Positions 9,201 through 16,384 of a stretch of 18,027 bases of DNA are shown piece after piece; position 1 is the stretch's first letter, and every line of letters begins with the position of its first letter. The notes beneath the pieces are model-generated. The model did not search any database and was not told the DNA's origin. It was given only the letters and a program-made list of their open reading frames with translations. Origin of the DNA: Bacteroidales bacterium (GTDB lineage: Bacteria > Bacteroidota > Bacteroidia > Bacteroidales > VadinHA17); assembly GCA_003162595.1 (NCBI GenBank), contig PMNJ01000091.1, positions 1 to 18,027 on the forward strand, read 5' to 3'. A program made the translations under genes and the position numbers.

Positions 9201-9541
9201 AAAATATGATTAGAACCATATTGCGAAATCTGATTTCGAATGCTTTAAAGTTTACTTATAAAAATGGTAAAGTGGAAGTTAAAGCCTTCGTTAACAAAAA
9301 AGAAGTAGAAATTTCAGTACAGGATAACGGCATCGGCATGTCAAAAGAAATCATGGCAAAGTTGTTCATACTTGACGGTAACCTGGCAACTCGTGGTACT
9401 GAAAATGAAAAAGGAACCGGACTTGGCTTATTTCTTTGCAAAGAATTTGTTGAAAAGCATAATGGGAAAATATGGGTTGAAAGCGAACCGGGCCAGGGGA
9501 GCACATTTAAATTTGTCCTTCCTCTTAATATAAAACCTTAG
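6281..9541 (+). CDS. SK2: periplasmic two-propeller sensor histidine kinase, close paralogue of SK1
   Basis: A 1086-residue protein that aligns with SK1 without net length change up to the membrane helix (Pro804 of PPWW falls at the same residue in both). Signal peptide about 1-35 (cleavage near LDA/QQ), 14 propeller blades to about residue 685, Y_Y_Y domain about 690-803 (YSYIMEGFEKDWN, TNLNPGEYIFRV), membrane helix about 811-829, a short linker (about 831-858), HisKA with His869, and HATPase motifs N983/N987, D1015-NGIGM and G1045-TGLG. It ends just after the ATPase. The start is GTG; GTG-GTT opens both SK1 and SK2, an in-frame TAA lies about 50 nt upstream, and no ATG precedes the hydrophobic core. 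The 155-bp gap after SK1 gives room for its own promoter. It is very like SK1 in blades 6-7 and in the last blade plus Y_Y_Y, less so in blades 1-2. Ligand and partner regulator are unknown. Confidence 0.93.
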   Translation: MVNRFSLYLIGDHSIIRSLVISFFCFAPIVHLDAQQHYTKFDHLTVDDGLSSNRIRCIYKDSKDYLWMGTDVGLDKYDSYQVKRYRNNEKQPGTISSDLLTCIYEDRGKNLWFGTYNGLNLYDAVKDNFKVFKNNSVDKNSINSNCITGITEDKKGNLWIESDGTCLNRWDSVSQNFIKYPFEKEKYELSVRPSRMLATDSKGFLWVTSLSPGIRRFDPESGTFTEFNDPSIDFSKFSYKSIYIDNEDKIWLATDGSGFISYDPATNKFKQFGSKGDGRGTNENLILDILPENDRYLLLAVDQGGINRFDKVTETFEYIVYDQANDKGLNNNGIWCMYKDKEGVLWVGTSGGGINYYNPKKERFKLFTHNNSNPKSLSYSFTGCFFEDHQGLIWIGTDGGGLNVYDPDTDIFKTFKHDPSNPYSISGNVVRGIAEDKDHDLWIGTWNAGLNKYDRKTGRFIHYMPDIKNPASISGITIYNLCIDHNNILWLSIYNAGIDLFDTKKGVIKRFRPNSNIPGSISATNCWFYFEDPEKNMWICTQNGLSLYNSLTNSFKVFHFPDNDVGAFYKDKKGYIWVGSNTRGLFLCNPDGTILKTYDMSNVLPSNRIHAITQDNNGDIWISSNYGISRINPEIQSVRNYSKEDGLQGDQFYQQSFLKTRNGDLYFGGYNGFNSFYPDSLKDNDFIPPVYITDFQIFNKPVVYAVPGAQFPTNISEAKEIKLNSSQSVFSFSFAAINYTHPKKNQYSYIMEGFEKDWNFTDASRRYVTYTNLNPGEYIFRVIASNNDGVWNKKGVSLRIIILPPWWNTLWFKIISISAIILILVLIFISRIRNLKKQKIQLEKSVAIKTSELRELNVSKDKFFSIIAHDLKNPFSSIISLSEMLKEDIKSADSATLENYAGMINTSAVQTMRLLENLLEWANSQRGKISFTPVLIDLHELLDEEFTVLSEIAYGKNIELKNSIDNNLTIIADKNMIRTILRNLISNALKFTYKNGKVEVKAFVNKKEVEISVQDNGIGMSKEIMAKLFILDGNLATRGTENEKGTGLGLFLCKEFVEKHNGKIWVESEPGQGSTFKFVLPLNIKP

Positions 9542-9606
9542 TTATAAGATTTTTCCTGATCGCTGCAATTAAAAATTGTAACATAATCACTTTAGTCTTA
9601 TCCAAA

Positions 9607-9629
9607 TTGTCCCGTCTCAAATTGGACAA
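9607..9629. promoter_or_regulatory. Short inverted repeat in SK3 leader
   Basis: TTGTCC (9607-9612) and GGACAA (9624-9629) form a 6-bp dyad with an 11-nt spacer, and CAAATTG occurs twice here (9603-9609, 9618-9624). ATTGGACA also appears in the SK2 leader just before its start. It could be an operator for the SK3-SK4 unit, but the arms are short enough for chance. Confidence 0.2.
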
Positions 9630-9737
9630 AAATTGCCGCAGAGATATCATTTATATTATGAAAATCCTGAAGTTTTCACAAATGTCATGGTTATGGAAAC
9701 TTTTATTGCCTATTTTTATATGAATAAAAGGAATGCA

Positions 9738-12700
9738 ATGAAGTGCCGGTATTTAATTATTATTCTATTTCATTCTCTTACTTTGCTGGTGTCATCCTTA
9801 GACCGTGCCAGTGCTCAGCCAAAACGTCTTCAATTTACACATCTGAAATCTGATGATGGTCTTTCTTCTTCAATCGTGACAAGTATTCTGCAGGATCATA
9901 AAGGTTTGGTTTGGATTGGAACCTACGATGGGCTAAATCGATACGATGGTTTTAATTTTGTAGTTTACAGAAACAATTCAGCTGATTCAACCAGCCTGTC
10001 GAATAACGTTGTCCGTACAATTATTGAGGATCATCATAAAAATTTATTGATCGGGACACAACATGGTTTATGCTTATATGATCGGAATAAGGACCGGTTT
10101 TTGAATTATATGCTTGATAAATCATCTCCATTAAGAGGTATAGATTGCATCATATCAAAAATTGCTGAGGATTCTGTTGACAATTTATGGCTGGCTACTG
10201 ACCTGGGACTAATATATTTCGACCGGGGGAAAAATCAGATCTGGCGTTATAATAATGATCCAACTAATCCTGAAAGTATCAGCTATGATTTTTTAGAAGC
10301 TGTGTTGATTGATAAAAACAACAGATTGTGGATTACCTCTCGGAAAGGATTGAACTTGTTTCTGCCTGAAACAGGAACTTTTAAGCATATTACACGATCT
10401 GAGAACGGGGTCAATGATCTGTCAGACATAAATTTTGAGGATATGGCAGAGGATAAGGAAGGAAATCTCTGGTTTGGAAGCACTGCCGGACTTTATTGCC
10501 TGAGAAATAATCCCGAAGCCAGGATCACGGGCCTGATTCATTACAGTTTCGATCCCCTGGATCAGTACAGCCTTTCAATAAACCAGATAAAATCCCTTTA
10601 TGTTGACAATGCAGACAATCTTTGGGTTGGCACTGAGAATGGCGGGCTTAATTTATTTGACAGGGATCATCAAAGATTCTGGCATTATAGAAAAGATGAT
10701 TACGATCCGAAGAGTTTGAATAATGAATCGATTCAGACGATCTATCAGGATAGAATAGGAAATCTGTGGATCGGTACATTTACAGGTGGTCTGAATATTG
10801 CGATGCAGAACAGGGATGCCATTATTAGTTATCAAAACCTGCCAGGGGCCCCTTTCAGCTTGAGCCATAATACAGTTACTTGTTTTTTAGAGGATCATAA
10901 TAATCAAACCTGGGTTGGAACAGATGGAGGAGGCTTGAATCTTTTTGATGAGCGGACTAATCACTTCATGCGTTTCACTATAGAGAATTCAAATATAAGC
11001 AGCAACTCTATCCTTTGCATTTTGGAAGATTCCAATAACCAGATCTGGTTTGGAACCTGGGCCGGAGGACTCGTTCGCTTTAACAGCAAAACCAACTCAT
11101 TTACTTCATTGACCACTAAAAACAGCGATATTCTGGATAACAATATCTATGCAATTTTTAAAGGCGATAATAATGATTTGTGGTTGGGAAGTTTTGATCA
11201 TGGTTTGATTCATTATCAGATTAAAGAAAACAAGTTTACTCACTATACACCTGACAACAGTAGTCTGATCAATAAAATGATAATAAAAATTGAAAGATTT
11301 TCTAAAGATCGTTTGCTTATTGGCTCTACTAACGGTTTCCAGATTTTTTCTCCGGATGAAAATCGATTTATTACCTATATATATGATCCAAATAACGTAA
11401 ACAGTCTAAGTTATCCTACAACCACAGATATTCTTGTAGAAAGTGATTCATGTGTCTGGATAGGGACACGAAATGGACTTAATCGGTTTAATCCAATTAC
11501 CGGATCTTTTATAAGGTATTATAAAAAAGATGGATTGCCCGGTAATGTTATAAAAGGACTTATTTTTGATGATTCAGGAGTTCTTTGGGTGACAACAGGC
11601 AATGGAGTATGCCGGTTTGATTATAAACGGGGGAAAATCAAAAACTTTATCAGAGAAGATGGTTTGCAGGGTAATGAATTTTCCGAGAGAAGCATTCTGA
11701 AAACAAAAAGAGGTACCCTCTTAATGGGAGGTACAAACGGATTTAACATTATTTATCCTGAAAAAATAACCGAAAACAAAAACATCCCGGATGTACTGAT
11801 CACTGATCTTAAAATATTTAATGTAAGTGTAGAACCGGGCAGTAAAAATTCTCCTTTGACCAAGAACATTACTGAAACAAAAAACCTCAGTTTATCCTAT
11901 CGGCAATCAGTCATGACTTTTTATTTTGCAGTTATGGATTTTACGGCGCCTGAAAAGAATCATTACGCGTATAAAATGGAAGGTTTTGACAAAGACTGGA
12001 TTTATACAGATAACAAAAGAGAAGCAACTTATACAAATTTAAATCCGAGTGAATATGTGTTTCGTGTTAAGGGTTCGAACAACGATGGCGTTTGGAACAA
12101 TACAGGAACATCAATCCATATCACTATCATGCCACCATGGTGGAGTACATGGTGGTTCAGAATAATTGCTATCTCTGCGATAGTTTTTATAATTGTTTCC
12201 ATCTTTCTTTCACGTGTCCGGCATTTTAAAAATCAGAAGATAAAGCTCGAAAAATTGGTGGCAATAAAAACTTCCGAACTAAATGAGCTTAATGTTTCTA
12301 AAGATAAATTCTTCTCAATTATTGCACATGATCTGAAGAACCCTTTTCAGACTATAATCGGTTTCAGTGAAATGTTAATTGAAGAAATGAAATCGGGAGA
12401 TATTGCAACTAGTGAGAATTATGCCGGATTGATAAACACTTCTGCAATTCAGACGTTCAGGTTGCTCGAAAACCTGTTGGAATGGGCAAATTCACAGCGG
12501 GGGAAAATTACATTTAATCCTGTATCAATAAACTTGAGAGAGCTAGTTAACGAAGAATTTGGAGTATTGAGTGATATGGCGAAAAGTAAAAATATAGAAC
12601 TTAAAAGCTCTTTCGATGATAATTTGACTTTTATAGCTGATAAAAATATGATCAATACCATATTACGAAATCTGATATCGAATGCTATTAAGTTTACTCA

Positions 12701-12989
12701 TAAAAATGGTAAAGTGGAACTTAAAGCCATAATTAACAACAAACAGGTAGAGATTTCAGTATCAGATAACGGCATCGGAATGAAAAACGAAACCATGGCA
12801 AAGTTGTTCAGATTAGATGGCAATCTATCCACTCGTGGTACCGAAAATGAGAAGGGTACCGGACTTGGACTTTTTCTATGCAAGGAATTTGTTGAAAAAC
12901 ATGGCGGAAGAATATGGGTTGAGAGTGAATATGGGAAAAGAAGTACTTTTAAGTTTACTCTTCCCATTGATGTAAAACCTTCTTTGTAA
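9738..12989 (+). CDS. SK3: periplasmic two-propeller sensor histidine kinase
   Basis: I start this at the ATG at 9738 (1083 residues). From there the protein opens with a normal signal peptide (MKCRYLIIILFHSL..., cleavage near ASA/QP, about residue 27), its length matches SK2 and SK4, and AAAGGA lies about 10 nt upstream. The open frame extends to a TTG at 9633, but those 35 extra residues precede the signal peptide and have no counterpart in the paralogues. Fourteen blades follow (HLKSDDGLSSS onward to LQGNEFSERS), then a Y_Y_Y domain (YAYKMEGFDKDW, TNLNPSEYVFRVKGSNNDG), Pro799-Pro-Trp-Trp, membrane helix about 805-824, a short coiled linker, His864 in FFSIIAHDLKNPF, N978/N982, D1010-NGIGM and G1040-TGLG. 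No receiver or HTH follows. Near the end the usual 'GKGSTF' reads GKRSTF (Arg1068). It probably heads a two-gene operon with SK4. Ligand and partner are unknown. Confidence 0.93.
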   Translation: MKCRYLIIILFHSLTLLVSSLDRASAQPKRLQFTHLKSDDGLSSSIVTSILQDHKGLVWIGTYDGLNRYDGFNFVVYRNNSADSTSLSNNVVRTIIEDHHKNLLIGTQHGLCLYDRNKDRFLNYMLDKSSPLRGIDCIISKIAEDSVDNLWLATDLGLIYFDRGKNQIWRYNNDPTNPESISYDFLEAVLIDKNNRLWITSRKGLNLFLPETGTFKHITRSENGVNDLSDINFEDMAEDKEGNLWFGSTAGLYCLRNNPEARITGLIHYSFDPLDQYSLSINQIKSLYVDNADNLWVGTENGGLNLFDRDHQRFWHYRKDDYDPKSLNNESIQTIYQDRIGNLWIGTFTGGLNIAMQNRDAIISYQNLPGAPFSLSHNTVTCFLEDHNNQTWVGTDGGGLNLFDERTNHFMRFTIENSNISSNSILCILEDSNNQIWFGTWAGGLVRFNSKTNSFTSLTTKNSDILDNNIYAIFKGDNNDLWLGSFDHGLIHYQIKENKFTHYTPDNSSLINKMIIKIERFSKDRLLIGSTNGFQIFSPDENRFITYIYDPNNVNSLSYPTTTDILVESDSCVWIGTRNGLNRFNPITGSFIRYYKKDGLPGNVIKGLIFDDSGVLWVTTGNGVCRFDYKRGKIKNFIREDGLQGNEFSERSILKTKRGTLLMGGTNGFNIIYPEKITENKNIPDVLITDLKIFNVSVEPGSKNSPLTKNITETKNLSLSYRQSVMTFYFAVMDFTAPEKNHYAYKMEGFDKDWIYTDNKREATYTNLNPSEYVFRVKGSNNDGVWNNTGTSIHITIMPPWWSTWWFRIIAISAIVFIIVSIFLSRVRHFKNQKIKLEKLVAIKTSELNELNVSKDKFFSIIAHDLKNPFQTIIGFSEMLIEEMKSGDIATSENYAGLINTSAIQTFRLLENLLEWANSQRGKITFNPVSINLRELVNEEFGVLSDMAKSKNIELKSSFDDNLTFIADKNMINTILRNLISNAIKFTHKNGKVELKAIINNKQVEISVSDNGIGMKNETMAKLFRLDGNLSTRGTENEKGTGLGLFLCKEFVEKHGGRIWVESEYGKRSTFKFTLPIDVKPSL
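12603..12929 (+). repeat. ATPase-domain copy in SK3, near-identical to 15868-16194 in SK4
   Basis: Aligned by eye, this 327-base stretch differs from 15868-16194 at nine positions, and only one changes an amino acid (Ile versus Thr after DNLTF). It covers the HATPase N, G1, F and G2 boxes. Elsewhere the two genes are clearly more diverged, so this is a local block of identity and not just a recent whole-gene duplication. Confidence 0.85.
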
Positions 12990-12999
12990 CATTTGTCAG

Positions 13000-15900
13000 A
13001 TGAAGATCCGATATTTCTCTATATTTTTTATTCATTTCTGTACGCTGATTTTATTATCAGTGTCGGTCACTTATTCTCAAGCAGGACACCTTCAATTTAA
13101 ACATTTAACCAAAACTGAAGGTCTTTCATCTTCTGATGTACTCTGTGTATTGCAGGATTATAAGGGATACATGTGGATCGGTACTTATGGAGGACTTAAC
13201 CGATATGACGGATTGAATTTTATTCAGTATTTGAACAATCCATCCGATTCAAGTAGTCTCTCAGGAAATTATATCAGGGCCATTTTTGAGGACCACAATA
13301 AAAATTTATTTATTGGGTCCAACCTCGGACTATCGCTATATAACAGAGATTTGGATTGTTTTGTGAATTACATATATGATAAATCATCAACACTTTATAA
13401 TTTAAGGATTGTTGTACGCAAAATTACCGAGGATTCAACAGGAAACCTTTGGCTGGCAACAGATGACGGACTCGTTTGTTTCAACCGGCTCAATAATAAA
13501 GTTATTTGGTACAGGCACAATCCGGATGACCCCGGCAGTATTGGTAATAATAGCCTGGAATGTATATTTTTTGACAGGAGTGGAAGATTATGGATAACGG
13601 CCTCGAATGAATTGGACCTTCTTAACCCTGAAACAGGGACTTTTGAACACATAACACAATTTGGAGAACAACTTGAAAATGTAACAGGATTATATCTAAC
13701 GGATATCATTGAGGACAGGGATGGAAATATTTGGTTTGGAAGCACAAAAGGATTATTTTGTCTTGAAAACCAACCTGACAAAAATAAGTTTAAGCTTGTA
13801 TATTTCAAAAATAATCCGGTTGATCCGAATAGTATCTCAAATGATCGTGTTAAATCACTTTTTGTTGACGATGATGGGAATTTATGGATTGGAACTGAAA
13901 ATGGAGGGATCAATTTATATAACAGGGAAACAAATCAATTTTTGCAATACCGGATCGATGAGTATGATCCCATGAGTTTGAATAATGAATCGATTCAGGC
14001 ATTTGCCAAAGACCGGAACAATAATCTCTGGGTTAGTACTTACGGCGGAGGTGTGAATATTTCTGTAAAAAACAGCGATTTTATAATTCATTATAGAAAC
14101 CTTCCAGGCGCCCCGCAAAGTTTAAGCTATAATATAGTTTCCTGCTTTTTTGAGGACCATTTTAACCGAAAATGGATAGGGACTGATGGTGGCGGACTAA
14201 ATCTTTTCAATGATAAAACAGGCCGGTTCACCCGTTTTAATATAAAAAACTCAGGTATAAACAGTAATGCAATCCTTTGCATGGCAGAAGGAACTGAGAC
14301 TCAGATGTGGATAGGTACCTGGGCAGGAGGGCTTGTCAGTTACAATTATAAATCTAATACTTTTAAATCCCTGACAACACAAAACAGTAAAATTCCCGAT
14401 AACAGTATATATGCAGTTGTAAAAGATAAATCCGGCAATTTATGGTTAGGGAGTTTTGAACATGGTTTAATTTATTATCAGTTAAAGGAGAACAAATTTT
14501 TTGCCTATACTCAGGAAAACAGCGCAATTGCAAACGCCCGGATTACTGTGGTCAGGATAGACAATAAAGGACAACTTTATTTAGGTGCTACCAGTTGCTT
14601 ACAGGTTTTTAATCCTGAGACAAAACAGTTCATTACTTATACCGACAAAATACCTGATGACAGTAAGTATCTTAGTAATTCCAGTATTTATGATATCCTG
14701 GTCCAAAATGATACTACTGTTTGGATAGCTACTTCATTCGGATTGGACCGGTTCAATCCGGTTACGGGATCATTTAAAAAGTACTATAAAAAAGATGGTT
14801 TGCCCGATAATACAATTTTCGGTTTGATATTAGATAAATCAGGAATATTATGGTTGACAACAAATGCAGGTGTTTGCAGATTTGATTATATTCATAATAA
14901 TTATAAAAATTTCACTACCTCAGATGGTATTCAGGGCTATGAATTTTATGGGAAATGTATGTTGAGAACCAAAAATGATAATATTCTGGCAGGAGGTCAT
15001 AATGGTTTCAATATAATATCCCCTGAAAAATTTTTGGAGAATAAAAATATACCGGAAGTCATTATCACAGATTTTTATATTTTCAATAAACCGGCGAAAA
15101 TCGGTATTGAAGGCTCTCCGCTTAAAAAACAAATTTCTGAAACAAAGAAGATTATTTTAACTCATAAACAATCCGTCCTTACTTTCTATTTTTCTGTGAT
15201 GGATTTTACAGCTCCCGGGAAAAATCAATATGCGTATATGATGGAGAGATTTGATAAAGACTGGATTTATTCGGGCAACAAAAGGGAAGCAACTTATACA
15301 AATTTAAATCCGGGTGAATATGTATTTCATGTAAAGGGTTCAAACAACGATGGTGTATGGAACGAAACCGGAACATCCATATTTATTACAATCCTGTGCC
15401 CATGGTGGAGTACATGGTGGTTCAGACTAATTGCTGTTTCTGCTATCATTTTTGCAGTTGTTTCCATCGTTCTTTCTCGTGTAAGAAGTTTAAAAAACCA
15501 GAAGAAAAAGCTTGAAAGATTAGTAGTAATAAAAACTTCTGAATTACAGGAACTCAACGTTTCTAAAGATAAATTCTTCTCAATTATTGCACACGATCTG
15601 AAAAACCCTTTCCAGACAATTATCGGTTTCAGCGAAATGTTGAAAGAAGAAATGAAAGATGGGGATAACGCAACAGGTCAGAATTATGCCGGATTGATAA
15701 ATACTTCTGCTATTCAGACGTTCAGGTTGCTCGAAAACCTGTTGGAATGGGCAAATTCGCAGAGGGGGAAAGTCACTTTTAGTCCTGTTTCAATTAACTT
15801 GAGAGAGCTGGTTAACGAAGAATTTGGAGTATTGAATGATATGGCGAAAGGTAAAAACATAGAACTCAAAAGCTCTTTCGATGATAATTTGACTTTTACA

Positions 15901-16263
15901 GCTGATAAAAATATGATCAATACCATATTACGAAATCTGATTTCGAATGCTATTAAGTTTACTCATAAAAATGGTAAGGTGGAACTTAAAGCCATAATTA
16001 ACAACAAACAGGTAGAGATTTCAGTATCAGATAACGGCATCGGAATGAAAAACGAAACCATGGCAAAGTTGTTCAGATTAGATGGCAATCTCTCCACTCG
16101 TGGTACCGAAAATGAAAAGGGTACCGGACTTGGGCTTTTTCTATGTAAAGAATTTGTTGAAAAACATGGCGGAAGAATATGGGTTGAAAGTGAAGAAGGG
16201 AAGGGTAGCACTTTTAAACTTCTCCTTCCTTTGGATGTGACAAAGCCGGTTTTTATCACTTAA
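13000..16263 (+). CDS. SK4: periplasmic two-propeller sensor histidine kinase, operonic with SK3
   Basis: This 1087-residue protein starts at an ATG 10 bp after the SK3 stop, so co-transcription is very likely. Signal peptide about 1-27 (MKIRYFSIFFIHFCTLILLS..., cleavage near TYS/QA), 14 blades to about residue 680, Y_Y_Y domain (YAYMMERFDKDW, TNLNPGEYVFHVKGSNNDG), then CPWW with Cys800 where the other three kinases have PPWW. Membrane helix about 806-826, short linker, His865 in FFSIIAHDLKNPF, N979/N983, D1011-NGIGM and G1041-TGLG. As in the other three, the protein stops after the ATPase. Its HisKA and ATPase are nearly the same as in SK3, whereas blades 1-2 share about 62 of 100 residues. 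The natural reading is two sensors with different ligands and interchangeable outputs. A perfect inverted repeat spans the stop codon. Confidence 0.94.
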   Translation: MKIRYFSIFFIHFCTLILLSVSVTYSQAGHLQFKHLTKTEGLSSSDVLCVLQDYKGYMWIGTYGGLNRYDGLNFIQYLNNPSDSSSLSGNYIRAIFEDHNKNLFIGSNLGLSLYNRDLDCFVNYIYDKSSTLYNLRIVVRKITEDSTGNLWLATDDGLVCFNRLNNKVIWYRHNPDDPGSIGNNSLECIFFDRSGRLWITASNELDLLNPETGTFEHITQFGEQLENVTGLYLTDIIEDRDGNIWFGSTKGLFCLENQPDKNKFKLVYFKNNPVDPNSISNDRVKSLFVDDDGNLWIGTENGGINLYNRETNQFLQYRIDEYDPMSLNNESIQAFAKDRNNNLWVSTYGGGVNISVKNSDFIIHYRNLPGAPQSLSYNIVSCFFEDHFNRKWIGTDGGGLNLFNDKTGRFTRFNIKNSGINSNAILCMAEGTETQMWIGTWAGGLVSYNYKSNTFKSLTTQNSKIPDNSIYAVVKDKSGNLWLGSFEHGLIYYQLKENKFFAYTQENSAIANARITVVRIDNKGQLYLGATSCLQVFNPETKQFITYTDKIPDDSKYLSNSSIYDILVQNDTTVWIATSFGLDRFNPVTGSFKKYYKKDGLPDNTIFGLILDKSGILWLTTNAGVCRFDYIHNNYKNFTTSDGIQGYEFYGKCMLRTKNDNILAGGHNGFNIISPEKFLENKNIPEVIITDFYIFNKPAKIGIEGSPLKKQISETKKIILTHKQSVLTFYFSVMDFTAPGKNQYAYMMERFDKDWIYSGNKREATYTNLNPGEYVFHVKGSNNDGVWNETGTSIFITILCPWWSTWWFRLIAVSAIIFAVVSIVLSRVRSLKNQKKKLERLVVIKTSELQELNVSKDKFFSIIAHDLKNPFQTIIGFSEMLKEEMKDGDNATGQNYAGLINTSAIQTFRLLENLLEWANSQRGKVTFSPVSINLRELVNEEFGVLNDMAKGKNIELKSSFDDNLTFTADKNMINTILRNLISNAIKFTHKNGKVELKAIINNKQVEISVSDNGIGMKNETMAKLFRLDGNLSTRGTENEKGTGLGLFLCKEFVEKHGGRIWVESEEGKGSTFKLLLPLDVTKPVFIT
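15868..16194 (+). repeat. ATPase-domain copy in SK4, near-identical to 12603-12929 in SK3
   Basis: Partner of the SK3 block: 318 of 327 bases match and the length is the same, with no gaps. Eight of the nine differences are silent. Confidence 0.85.
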
Positions 16264-16284
16264 ATCATTTTATAGTGATAAAAA
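16250..16284. terminator. Perfect 11-bp inverted repeat across the SK4 stop
   Basis: TTTTTATCACT (16250-16260) and AGTGATAAAAA (16274-16284) are perfect reverse complements around a 13-nt loop that holds the TAA stop. The stem is AT-rich and no T-run follows at once, though eight T's come at about 16323. It may end the SK3-SK4 transcript or protect its 3' end; it could also be an operator for the hydrolase downstream. Confidence 0.5.
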
Positions 16285-16384
16285 GAATAGATTAAATTGA
16301 TGTGAGAAAGTCAATAAATAGTGTTTTTTTTACTTGGGTTTTTATAACAATTGCACTTTAGAAGTATTATTTAATATCATTCAT

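Noticed and set aside
9007..9219. Minus-strand 70-codon frames at the same place in SK2, SK3 (12449-12661) and SK4 (15714-15926), with further ones beside them
   Set aside because: They look conserved only because the sense genes are paralogous; their residues are a by-product of conserved kinase codons and no start signals are seen.
9566..9578. CAATT-AAA-AATTG hairpin after SK2
   Set aside because: The stem is five AT-rich pairs without a T-run, too weak to call as a terminator.
9633..9737. 35-codon N-terminal extension of SK3 from a TTG
   Set aside because: It would place a charged, unconserved stretch before a good signal peptide, and the ATG at 9738 gives the family length.
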